Part shown: positions 32,631-40,870 of the stretch, piece after piece
How the letters are laid out: the number at the start of each line of letters is the position of its first letter
Numbering within the stretch: the first letter of the stretch is position 1
Origin: an uncultured Blautia sp.
GTDB lineage: Bacteria > Bacillota > Clostridia > Lachnospirales > Lachnospiraceae
Length of the DNA stretch: 47,577 nucleotides
Direction: 5' to 3'
Assembly: GCA_934426285.1 (NCBI GenBank)
Contig: CAKRYE010000011.1
Coordinates: forward strand, 1 to 47,577
Notes under the pieces: model-generated
Seen by the model: only the letters and a program-made list of their open reading frames with translations
What the model was told of the DNA's origin: nothing
Databases searched by the model: none
Position numbers and translations under genes: made by a program

Positions 32631-33428
32631 ATGGGAAAAAGATGTCAGGTATGTGACGGACCAATCGTAAACGGACGCTGCAAATACTGTGGAATGCCTT
32701 ATAGAAACGATGCAGCTATGTATCATCTTAATGAGGATCGCTCTGAGCACTATCGCCATTCTTCGGCAAAGGTGAGAAGAGAAATGGATCAGAGTGAGAT
32801 CCCTCTCCCTGACCGGAAGGGCGGCGCGGATTATGCAAAGAAAAAGAATGCCGGGAACATAAGTAAGACAGTAAGCAATACCAGGAGGACTGCTTCAAAA
32901 ACATATACCTCCGGAAAACAGAGCGGAACTAAGGAAAAGAAAAAAGGAAAAAAGATGGTCATATTCTGGCTGGTGATCGCCCTTCTTGCAGCTCTTATAG
33001 AATATGTCCCTGATGCGCTGGAAACACTGAAGCCCAATCAAATTGAAGAATTTATATATAAGACAAAACTCATTGACAAAGATGACAAAGAGAAAAAAGA
33101 AGTGCCTGACCAGAAGGTGATGTCTTCTTCTGAGCTGGATGAGTATGCTTACTATATGCTGAACACAGAAGATAGATATTATGAGGTTGTGGAAAGTAAC
33201 ACAGAAGACTTCATGGGACCAGGAGAGTATGTTGCGGAGGCTGTCTGGGAGGGAATAGAGTTGGAGTTCGTTCCGGCAGACGGTACTGGGGGAGGAGTCT
33301 GGGATTTTGATCAGGAAGGACAGCAGCTGAAGCTGGAGTTACACAAGGGTGATCATCTCACAGTTACTTCTCTGGATGGACAGTATAATTATTTCAGGTT
33401 ATATGAAATTCAGCAATATGACGAATAA
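32631..33428 (+). CDS. zinc-ribbon membrane protein of unknown function
   Basis: A 265-residue protein with no family I can name. An N-terminal zinc ribbon (C5, C8, C17, C20 in CQVC and CKYC) is followed by a basic, Lys/Ser/Thr-rich cytoplasmic segment (about 40-107) and a single transmembrane helix (about 108-126). An extracytoplasmic acidic domain (about 130-265) carries GPGEYVAEAVWEGIELEFVPADGTGGG and ends in RLYEIQQY, suggesting a small beta-sandwich. Topology would put the ribbon inside and the sandwich outside. GGGGGATAGAAT lies before ATG. The gene stands alone before nrdD. Confidence 0.75.
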   Translation: MGKRCQVCDGPIVNGRCKYCGMPYRNDAAMYHLNEDRSEHYRHSSAKVRREMDQSEIPLPDRKGGADYAKKKNAGNISKTVSNTRRTASKTYTSGKQSGTKEKKKGKKMVIFWLVIALLAALIEYVPDALETLKPNQIEEFIYKTKLIDKDDKEKKEVPDQKVMSSSELDEYAYYMLNTEDRYYEVVESNTEDFMGPGEYVAEAVWEGIELEFVPADGTGGGVWDFDQEGQQLKLELHKGDHLTVTSLDGQYNYFRLYEIQQYDE

Positions 33429-33517
33429 AATTTTCCCCCTTTCTTTTTTACAGACGATGTGCTATACTTGTAAAGCACACCACATATAGGCGTAAATATG
33501 GGGCAAATCATTATTTT

Positions 33518-33533
33518 ATACTATATCTTGTAT
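33518..33533 (+). promoter_or_regulatory. single NrdR-like box before the second nrdD
   Basis: ATACTATATCTTGTAT matches 12 or so positions of the NrdR box pattern. No well-spaced partner box was found, so confidence is limited. A TGCTATACT extended -10 at 33460-33468 may be the promoter. Confidence 0.4.
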
Positions 33534-33549
33534 ATTGGAGCGAAAAGGT

Positions 33550-35685
33550 ATGATTTATGTAATAAAGAAAGATGGAACAAAGGAAGAATTTAATTCCAAA
33601 AAGATCGTAGCGGCTGTGAATAAATCAGCAGCCAGGATTTTATACACTTTTTCTGAGGAAGAGCAGGATTTTATCTGCAAGTTTGCTGAGGAGCATGCAG
33701 CTTCCCTGGGAAAAAATGAGATCCAGATCCAGGAGATGCACAACATAGTAGAGGGTGCCCTGGAGAGAGTAAATCCAGCTGTAGCTAAAAGTTACCGGGA
33801 TTACAGAAATTATAAACTGGATTTTATCCACATGATGGATGACGTATATACCAAGAGCCAGGCAATCCGTTATATCGGTGATAAGAGCAATGCCAACACA
33901 GACAGTGCTCTGGTTGCTACCAAGCGAAGCCTGATCTTTAATGAACTGAATAAAGAGCTTTACCGTAAATTTTTTATGAACCGTAATGAGCTTCAGGCAT
34001 GTAAGGACGGCTATATCTATATTCATGATCAGTCCGCCCGTCTGGATACTATGAATTGCTGTCTTTTTGATGTTGCAGCTGTATTAAAGGACGGCTTTGA
34101 GATGGGAAATGTATGGTACAATGAACCCAAAACACTGGATACAGCTTTCGATGTTATGGGAGATATTATTCTGAGTACAGCCGCACAGCAGTATGGCGGA
34201 TTTACAGTCCCGGAAGTGGATAAGATTCTGGCACCTTATGCAAAGAAAAGCTATGACAGATATATTGAGGAGTTTATGCAATATTCTGATCCAAGCTGGG
34301 TAGGAAGAGAAGAAAAGGCTGTTGAGCGCGCACTGGATAAAGTCCGCAGAGATTATGACCAGGGCTGGCAGGGAATTGAGTATAAGCTGAATACAGTAGG
34401 ATCCTCCAGAGGAGATTATCCCTTTGTCACTGTCACACTGGGACTGGGAACCGGACAGTTCGAGAAAATGTGCAGTATGTCACTTCTGGCAGTACACAAA
34501 GGCGGACAGGGTAAAGAAGGACACAAGAAGCCTGTACTTTTCCCCAAAATCGTATTTCTTTATGATGAAAAGATCCATGGAAAAGGGAAAAGTTGCGAGG
34601 ATGTTTTTGAGGCGGGGGTAGACTGCTCTTCAAAAACAATGTATCCGGACTGGCTTTCCATGTCAGGCAAGGGATATATTGCAAGTATGTACAAACGGTA
34701 CGGAAAGGTGATCAGCCCTATGGGGTGCCGTGCTTTCCTGAGCCCATGGTACGAAAGAGGCGGTATGTATCCTGCTGATGATAAGGATGTGCCTGTATTT
34801 GTAGGAAGATTTAATGTTGGAGCAGTAAGCCTTCACCTGCCCATGATCTTGGCCAAAGCCAGAGCAGAGAGCAGAGATTTCTATGAAGTGCTGGATTTCT
34901 ATCTGGAAATGATCCGGAGCCTTCATATCCGTACCTACGAATATCTGGGACAGATGCGTGCCTCTACAAACCCTCTTGCTTACTGTGAGGGCGGTTTCTA
35001 TGGCGGCCGTCTGAAACCAAATGAAAAGATCGGCAAAATCCTCAAACCTATGACTGCGTCCTTTGGAATCACAGCTCTCAATGAGCTGCAGGAACTTTAT
35101 AATGGAAAATCCATTGCAGAGGATGGCCAGTTTGCACTGGAAGTTCTGAAATATATTAATGAAAAAGTAAATAAATTTAAGGAAGAGGATGGATATCTCT
35201 ATGCAATCTATGGAACTCCTGCAGAGAGTCTCTGCGGACTTCAGGTAGAACAGTTCCGTAAAATGTATGGAATCATCGAAGGAGTTTCTGATCGTCCTTA
35301 TGTCAGCAACAGCTTCCACTGCCATGTAACCGAAGAAGTCACCCCAATCGAAAAACAGGATCTGGAAGGCCGCTTCTGGGAACTGTGCAACGGAGGTAAG
35401 ATCCAGTACGTCCGTTATCCCATCGATTACAATAAAGAAGCTGTCCGAACCCTCATCCGCCGTGCCATGGCCCTGGGCTATTACGAAGGAGTCAATCTCT
35501 CCCTGGCCTATTGCGATGACTGCGGACACGAAGAACTTGAAATGGATGTCTGCCCGGTATGCGGTTCCAAAAACCTCACCAAAATCGACCGCATGAACGG
35601 CTACCTCTCCTACAGCCGCGTCCACGGCGACACCCGCCTCAACGAAGCCAAAATGGCCGAAATCGCCGAACGAAAATCCATGTAA
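33550..35685 (+). CDS. nrdD: class III anaerobic ribonucleotide reductase (second paralogue)
   Basis: A 711-residue glycyl-radical enzyme. The N-terminal ATP cone (1-95, VIKKDGTKEEF) is followed by the barrel with LGLGTGQFEKMCSMSLL and AYCEGGFYGGRLKP. The C-terminal zinc site has CDDCG and CPVCG, and the radical glycine is G684 in DRMNGYL, followed by SRVHGDTRLNEAKM. Unlike the paralogue at 17681 it has no redoxin extension. The start is ATG 33550 after GGAGCGAAAAGGT. No nrdG follows, although the activase usually does. The last ~370 nt use strikingly C-ending codons, unlike the rest of the gene. Confidence 0.94.
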   Translation: MIYVIKKDGTKEEFNSKKIVAAVNKSAARILYTFSEEEQDFICKFAEEHAASLGKNEIQIQEMHNIVEGALERVNPAVAKSYRDYRNYKLDFIHMMDDVYTKSQAIRYIGDKSNANTDSALVATKRSLIFNELNKELYRKFFMNRNELQACKDGYIYIHDQSARLDTMNCCLFDVAAVLKDGFEMGNVWYNEPKTLDTAFDVMGDIILSTAAQQYGGFTVPEVDKILAPYAKKSYDRYIEEFMQYSDPSWVGREEKAVERALDKVRRDYDQGWQGIEYKLNTVGSSRGDYPFVTVTLGLGTGQFEKMCSMSLLAVHKGGQGKEGHKKPVLFPKIVFLYDEKIHGKGKSCEDVFEAGVDCSSKTMYPDWLSMSGKGYIASMYKRYGKVISPMGCRAFLSPWYERGGMYPADDKDVPVFVGRFNVGAVSLHLPMILAKARAESRDFYEVLDFYLEMIRSLHIRTYEYLGQMRASTNPLAYCEGGFYGGRLKPNEKIGKILKPMTASFGITALNELQELYNGKSIAEDGQFALEVLKYINEKVNKFKEEDGYLYAIYGTPAESLCGLQVEQFRKMYGIIEGVSDRPYVSNSFHCHVTEEVTPIEKQDLEGRFWELCNGGKIQYVRYPIDYNKEAVRTLIRRAMALGYYEGVNLSLAYCDDCGHEELEMDVCPVCGSKNLTKIDRMNGYLSYSRVHGDTRLNEAKMAEIAERKSM

Positions 35686-35690
35686 TTTAT

Positions 35691-35729
35691 AAAAAAGGAT
35701 GTAATTCAAAACGAATTACATCCTTTTTT
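35691..35729. terminator. terminator after the second nrdD
   Basis: A near-perfect palindrome of 17 bp per arm (AAAAAAGGATG... with ...CATCCTTTTTT) around AAAAC is flanked by A and T runs, so it works in both directions. Confidence 0.92.
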
Positions 35730-35884
35730 ATAATACATCTTCAAACATTGGTATTACCTTTTGACATCAATCCAATACCAGGGGCAGGCCCCGCCGCCTC
35801 CCCGTCCGTCTCACCAACAAAGTAAAGTTAACAAAAGCTCCCTCATATCTCAACCAGGAGCTCCTTCCATACCTAAAAACAACA

Positions 35885-35947
35885 ACACCCCTCCCGTCAG
35901 ACACCAGCGCGAGGGGTGTGCAGAGGGGACGCCGCTATGCGTCCCCT
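35885..35947. other. two GC-rich hairpins in the nrdD-arcC gap
   Basis: ACACCCCTC (35885-35893) pairs with GAGGGGTGT (35911-35919), and AGGGGACGC (35924-35932) with GCGTCCCCT (35939-35947). They lie just past the arcC stop on the minus strand and could serve its 3' end. The plus strand here is C-rich and G-poor outside the stems. No gene is visible in 35730-35957. Confidence 0.6.
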
Positions 35948-35957
35948 TTGCAAAACA

Positions 35958-36890
35958 TCATTTAATTATAGTCCCTGTCTTCTCATAAACCCCATCCTTC
36001 GCATGGGCAATATCCGTAATAATAGTCCGGCGTCCGTCTCCTTTTTCAACAAAGCTGACTCCCGCTTCAAACTTCGGCAGCATAGATCCCGGTGCAAACT
36101 GATTCTCATCCATATATTTCTTAGCATCTGCTACAGAGATTTCACCCAGGAATTCTTCATTATCCATATCAAGATTCAGGCTTACCTTCTCTACACTGGT
36201 CAGGATCAGCAGAGTATCTGCATTTAATTCCTGAGCCAGAAGTCCGCTTGTCAGGTCTTTTTCGATAATAGCACTGGCACCGTTTAAGGCAACCCCCTGC
36301 TCCATAACAGGGATACCGCCGCCGCCGGCTGCAATGACGATCTCTCCGGCATCTACAAGTGTGCGGATCGTTTCAAGCTCTACGATTTTCTGTGGCTTTG
36401 GTGCAGCAAGGATTCTTTTGTAGGTACCGTCTGCAAGCTCTGTAACAAAATTACCCTTATGTTCCTCTGCTTCTGCTTCTTCCTTGGTCAGGACACGGCC
36501 GATGATCTTCTCTGGCTCTGCGAAAGCGTCATCATAAGGATCGATCACAACCTGAGTCAATACAGTGGCAACCGGTTTGTAAATACCTCTGGAAAGCAGC
36601 TCTGCACGGATGGCAGTCTGAAGGTCGTAACCGATGTAGCCCTGACTCATGGCAGAACATACGGACATAGGTGCAAATGTATAATCCGGATGTGCCTTAC
36701 CGAATTCGTTCATAGCAGTATGGATCATTCCGACCTGTGGTCCGTTACTGTGTGAAATTACTACACGGTTTCCTGCTTCTACAAGGTCTGCAATAGCTTT
36801 GGCAGCTTTTTTTGTGGCAATTTTCTGCTCTGGCAGAGTTGTACCTAATGCTCTGTGGCCCAATGCAACTACTGTAATTTTTTCGCTCAT
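35958..36890 (-). CDS. arcC: carbamate kinase
   Basis: A 310-residue amino-acid-kinase-fold enzyme that makes ATP from carbamoyl phosphate. Family segments include VVALGHRALG, ISHSNGPQVG, the MSQGYIGYDLQ loop, AAGGGGIPV and the C-terminal GSMLPKFEAG. The start at 36890 follows GAGGTATTTCCC. It is isolated here: no arcA, arcB, argF or purine-degradation genes adjoin it, so the source of carbamoyl phosphate is unclear. Its 3' end shares the atypical base composition of the nrdD tail. Confidence 0.95.
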   Translation of the reverse strand: MSEKITVVALGHRALGTTLPEQKIATKKAAKAIADLVEAGNRVVISHSNGPQVGMIHTAMNEFGKAHPDYTFAPMSVCSAMSQGYIGYDLQTAIRAELLSRGIYKPVATVLTQVVIDPYDDAFAEPEKIIGRVLTKEEAEAEEHKGNFVTELADGTYKRILAAPKPQKIVELETIRTLVDAGEIVIAAGGGGIPVMEQGVALNGASAIIEKDLTSGLLAQELNADTLLILTSVEKVSLNLDMDNEEFLGEISVADAKKYMDENQFAPGSMLPKFEAGVSFVEKGDGRRTIITDIAHAKDGVYEKTGTIIK

Positions 36891-36973
36891 GGGAAATACC
36901 TCGTTTCTTTATTTTTGTTGTACACAGGTGGCTGTGGTTCAAGCCTCCCGAGATAATCATAATGATACACTAC

Positions 36974-37002
36974 ATTATAAAAGACTGTCCGGGGAAATGC
37001 AA
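36974..37002 (-). promoter_or_regulatory. arcC promoter
   Basis: On the minus strand TTGCAT (37002-36997) and TATAAT (36979-36974) are spaced by 17 nt. Confidence 0.75.
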
Positions 37003-37055
37003 TAGATTCTTCTCCGAACAGCAATTAAAAACGAATAAAAACAATAATAAAATAA

Positions 37056-37093
37056 ACAGCTCCCGCATTGCTGCAGGAGCTGTCCATTTTTTG
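37056..37093. terminator. orphan bidirectional terminator upstream of arcC
   Basis: ACAGCTCC (37056-37063) pairs with GGAGCTGT (37076-37083), with inner GCA/TGC pairs. TTTTTT follows on the plus strand and a T-rich stretch on the minus strand. No annotated gene ends here, so it either insulates the divergent promoters or ends an unseen small RNA. Confidence 0.7.
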
Positions 37094-37243
37094 AGGGGGG
37101 AGATAGAGAGTGGTTTTCATCTATCCAAAACCTATTATAGGGGGAAAATATGTGCAAAGTATGTCAATAATCTGAAAGAAACAGAAAAAATATAAAAGAA
37201 TTATAAACAAAAATTAAAGTAAGTATATATTTGATCCAATCGC

Positions 37244-37560
37244 TTGCTTTCCGAAAAGGGACATGCTAAAGTAAAGACAAAGTTACCGGATCTGAGGTAA
37301 CCTTCATCTGTTTCTGCATTCTGCAGAGATGATTTTCAAGCACTGTTTCGGTGCATTATTTCACAAAACATCATTAAATGGAAGACGGAGATTGATGATC
37401 TGTCTGGTAAGGAGGGGGAATGCTTATGTCTGTATGATTGTTATGTACTCCTGGATAAGATGCAGACCTGCAGGCTGAGACGAAAAAGAGCCGGCGGTGG
37501 GAATGCGGCATGAGAAACGACAGTAAAAGATCGCAGATTGCGAAATTTTCATGAAATAAA
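37244..37560 (+). other. long structured leader of the surface-protein gene
   Basis: A possible promoter TTGCTT (37244-37249) / TAAAGT (37267-37272, 17-nt spacer) would give a leader of about 300 nt. It contains GTTACC/GGTAAC (37282-37287 with 37296-37301), a CTGC/GCAG arm around 37320, GCAC/GTGC around 37345, and longer-range ATGAT/ATCAT complementarity. It contains none of the cores of the common riboswitches I know. A GGAGGGGG at 37410-37418 precedes only very short reading frames. Confidence 0.4.
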
Positions 37561-37578
37561 TTATTAGGAGACGATAAT

Positions 37579-39345
37579 ATGAAAAATAGAATATGGAATC
37601 AGACGAAAGCAGCAGTACTTGCCATGGCAGCTATTCTTTCAGGCATCGGCATACCCTTTCAGGGAATGCTGGTATCAGGGGCAGAACTGGTGGCGCCGGT
37701 TTTGAATATAGAACAAAGTGCAAAATGGACGGATGAGGAAAACTATAAGGCAGAGCTGACCCTGCGGCTTAGCGGACTGAATACTCTGAAAGATGTCAGT
37801 AAAGCGGATCAGGAACAGGAGAAAATCCAGGCAGAAATGGAGACAGAAAGTTTTACAGCAGATGAGGAGGAGAAGGCGGAAGAAGACTTTGAGGAAGGTG
37901 AAGCAGCGGAGAAAGCAGAAATTGCAGAGGAGACAGAAGTTAGAGAAGGTGTGGAGACTGGCGAAGACGCAGAGACAGAAGAGGTTTCTGGTAAAGTTGA
38001 AAATCCTGTGAGCGAAACTGAAAATCCTGCCATGCAAGAAGAAAAGAAAGAGTATATTCTGACCACATACATATCTGAATATTTCCTTCCGGATACAGCT
38101 TTTCTTCCGGAAGAAATTACAGCAGAATCTGTTTCCATAAGGAATCAGAAGGGAGAAGATACGGAGATCCTTCGCCTTACGGAACATCTGCAGATGGAAA
38201 AAATCACAGAGGACTATTATACACTGACTGTTCCGGTGACACTGCGTCCGGAATATCAGCTTTCCTGGGAGAAGAGAAATTATCCGGTGGTACAGGATGA
38301 GCCTTTACAAAAGGATCAGCCGGGCTTGGGTACATTTTTACAGGAAAAAACAGGAGAAGAGCTTCAGACTCTGGTTTCCAATCCTTCTCCTGAGCTGTTG
38401 GTAAATGCTGCAAAAACAGGGATCGAGGCAGTCCTCAGGGCAGATGTGGAGAAAATAAAAGCAGGACAGCCGGTAAATTATATTCTGGATGTGACCAATA
38501 CAGGCCAGATTCCTTTGACAGACATTCAGTTTTTAAGTAGTTTTTCCATGGAAGATATCCGGGCAGTGTGGGAGTCTGAATCGGATTTTTACGTAGATGG
38601 CAAAGAAGCAGTTCTGGCTGCATTAAACCCAGGAGAGAGCAGAAGACTTCGGATGACGCTTCTGCCGGATGAAAATAAGGAGGGAGATCTGTTTCACACG
38701 GTAACTGTAAAAACAAAACATCCGGGCAGAGAAGAACTGATTGGCTGTCAGGCTGCATGCCAGATTAAAGTAGAAGGACTGAAGGCCTCTTTTGAGGTGG
38801 AAAAAACAGCAGACAGAACGGAAGCCTTTCCGGGTGATACGATTACCTATCAGATATGTATCCGTAATACAGGAGAAAAAACGCTTCATTCTGTTCTCAG
38901 TACAGAGAGATTTCTAAACTCAAATATTCAGGCTCAGTTTATGCCAAAGGAGGGAGTAACCTTAAATAGTACAAGAACACAGGCGCTGATTCCCAGCATT
39001 GCACCGGGAGAAGCTTTTGGACTTTATGCGGTTGTAACGATTCCTCAATATTTTGAGAGTCAGGAGCTGGTAAATGAGGTAACTGTTATTTCTGATGAAA
39101 CCGGTACAACAAATATGAAATCTCAGTCAGAGGTGACTGTGAAGTCAGTGGAGGCAACGGTAATACCACAGATCACACAGACCTATTCTTCTTATCAGTC
39201 CTATGGGACAGGTTCAAAATCAGGGAGCGCCTATGAGACAGCCTCCAAGCCCAGCACAGGAGATGATACAAAAGGAACGTTTTTTCTTGCCTTATGTGTG
39301 TGTGCAGTTATTGTAGGAGCGGCAGCTGCCAAAAAACAACGTTGA
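37579..39345 (+). CDS. cell-wall-anchored surface protein with DUF11-like repeats
   Basis: A 588-residue exported protein. The signal peptide (about 1-35, ending SGAEL) precedes an acidic Glu-rich stretch (about 75-155). Two beta-rich domains with DUF11-type motifs follow (GIEAVLRADVEKIKAGQPV...NTGQIPLTDI and EVEKTADRTEAFPGDTITYQ...NTGEKTL). A Ser/Tyr-rich stalk leads to a C-terminal sorting signal: KPSTG, DDTK, a hydrophobic helix and KKQR. KPSTG deviates from LPxTG but has the correct layout for a sortase substrate. It is probably a surface adhesin or matrix protein. AGGAGACGATAAT precedes ATG. No sortase gene is nearby. Confidence 0.8.
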   Translation: MKNRIWNQTKAAVLAMAAILSGIGIPFQGMLVSGAELVAPVLNIEQSAKWTDEENYKAELTLRLSGLNTLKDVSKADQEQEKIQAEMETESFTADEEEKAEEDFEEGEAAEKAEIAEETEVREGVETGEDAETEEVSGKVENPVSETENPAMQEEKKEYILTTYISEYFLPDTAFLPEEITAESVSIRNQKGEDTEILRLTEHLQMEKITEDYYTLTVPVTLRPEYQLSWEKRNYPVVQDEPLQKDQPGLGTFLQEKTGEELQTLVSNPSPELLVNAAKTGIEAVLRADVEKIKAGQPVNYILDVTNTGQIPLTDIQFLSSFSMEDIRAVWESESDFYVDGKEAVLAALNPGESRRLRMTLLPDENKEGDLFHTVTVKTKHPGREELIGCQAACQIKVEGLKASFEVEKTADRTEAFPGDTITYQICIRNTGEKTLHSVLSTERFLNSNIQAQFMPKEGVTLNSTRTQALIPSIAPGEAFGLYAVVTIPQYFESQELVNEVTVISDETGTTNMKSQSEVTVKSVEATVIPQITQTYSSYQSYGTGSKSGSAYETASKPSTGDDTKGTFFLALCVCAVIVGAAAAKKQR

Positions 39346-39403
39346 AACGGGAATGGAGGTGTGCTATTCTAATATAGAATATATAAAAATATGGAGGGCA
39401 TCA

Positions 39404-40861
39404 ATGAAGTTAATATCCTTATTAGAGCGTCTGGAGTATACCTGTATTCAGGGAAGCACAGACCAGGAAGTTAAAAACGTTGTATATGATTCCCGAAAGG
39501 TAGAAGAGGGTTCTCTTTTTATCTGCATCCGCGGGGCGGTTGTGGACGGACATAAATTTGTGCCGGATGTGATCGCAAAAGGTGCGAAAGTTTTGGTAGT
39601 GGAGGAGAAAGTTGAGGCTCCTGCAGATGTGACGGTTATCCTTGTGAAGGATAGCCGCTATGCCATGGCATTTATTTCTGCCGCTTATTTCGGACATCCT
39701 GCAGAAAAACTGAAGACGATTGGTATTACAGGAACCAAGGGGAAAACCACAACAACCTATATGGTAAAATCCATTCTTGAAAATGCCGGATATAAGGTGG
39801 GACTCATCGGAACTATTGAGGCCATCATTGGTGATAAGGTGATTCCTACAAGCAATACCACACCGGAATCTTATATGGTTCAGAAATATTTCCATGATAT
39901 GGTTGAAGCAGGCTGTGACTGTGTGGTAATGGAAGTTTCTTCCCAAGGACTTATGCTTCACAGAACACAGGGCTTTGTCTTTGATTTTGGTATTTTTACC
40001 AATATTGAGCCGGATCATATCGGGCCAAATGAGCATAAGGATTTCGATGATTATCTCAGATGTAAATCACTGCTGCTGAAACAGTGCAGAACAGGGATTG
40101 TAAACAGGGATGATGAGCATTTTGAGAAAATCATACAGGGACATACCTGTGAGCTGGAGACTTATGGATTTTCACCGGAGGCAGATCTTCGGGCTGAGGA
40201 TGCAAAGCTGGTGGGAGGTAAGGGATATCTGGGAATTTCTTATCATCTGAGAGGACTGCTTGACTTCCCGGTAGAAATCGATATTCCGGGTAAATTCAGC
40301 ATCTATAATTCTTTAACTGCCATTGCCATCTGCCGTCATTTCAAAGTATCAGAGGAGAATATCCTGAAGGCTCTGAAAGTGGCAAGGGTAAAGGGACGTA
40401 TTGAAATGGTGAAGGTGTCTGAAGACTTTACACTGATGATCGATTACGCACATAATGCAATGGCACTGGAAAGCCTTCTGACTACATTACGGGAATATCA
40501 TCCACACAGACTGGTATGCCTGTTCGGATGTGGAGGAAACCGCTCCAGACTTCGCCGCTATGAAATGGGAGAGGTGGCAGGAAAGCTGGCAGATCTGACG
40601 ATCATTACTTCAGATAACCCAAGGGATGAGGAACCTCAGGCTATTATTGATGATATAAAAACAGGAATGGCCAGGACCAGCGGTAAATATGTGGAGATCA
40701 TAGACCGAAAGGAAGCGATCGCCTATGCGATCCACCACGGAGAACCGGGAGATATTATCGTTCTGGCCGGTAAGGGACATGAGGATTATCAGGAGATCAA
40801 AGGCAAGAAATATCCAATGGATGAGAGAGTACTGATTGCTGATATCCTTGCAGGCAAATAA
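39404..40861 (+). CDS. murE: UDP-MurNAc-tripeptide synthetase (meso-DAP-adding)
   Basis: A 485-residue Mur ligase adding the third residue to the peptidoglycan stem. The ATP loop is GITGTKGKTTTTY, the central EVSSQGLMLHR segment holds the metal-site residues, and DNPRDEEP near the C terminus is the specificity motif for meso-diaminopimelate. The start at ATG 39404 has GGAGG 6 nt upstream; an ATG at 39353 lies close to the previous stop without a ribosome binding site. It heads the run murE-priA-def-fmt-COG2738-rsmB-rlmN. Confidence 0.95.
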   Translation: MKLISLLERLEYTCIQGSTDQEVKNVVYDSRKVEEGSLFICIRGAVVDGHKFVPDVIAKGAKVLVVEEKVEAPADVTVILVKDSRYAMAFISAAYFGHPAEKLKTIGITGTKGKTTTTYMVKSILENAGYKVGLIGTIEAIIGDKVIPTSNTTPESYMVQKYFHDMVEAGCDCVVMEVSSQGLMLHRTQGFVFDFGIFTNIEPDHIGPNEHKDFDDYLRCKSLLLKQCRTGIVNRDDEHFEKIIQGHTCELETYGFSPEADLRAEDAKLVGGKGYLGISYHLRGLLDFPVEIDIPGKFSIYNSLTAIAICRHFKVSEENILKALKVARVKGRIEMVKVSEDFTLMIDYAHNAMALESLLTTLREYHPHRLVCLFGCGGNRSRLRRYEMGEVAGKLADLTIITSDNPRDEEPQAIIDDIKTGMARTSGKYVEIIDRKEAIAYAIHHGEPGDIIVLAGKGHEDYQEIKGKKYPMDERVLIADILAGK

Positions 40862-40870
40862 TGATTAATT

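Noticed and set aside
34663..35709. 348-codon open frame antisense to the second nrdD
   Set aside because: It mirrors a well-conserved enzyme gene, has no ribosome binding site or known motif, and arises from codon bias on the sense strand.
36925..36952. tRNA T-arm-like sequence GGTTCAAGCC
   Set aside because: The flanking bases do not pair as a T stem and no acceptor, D or anticodon arms are present.
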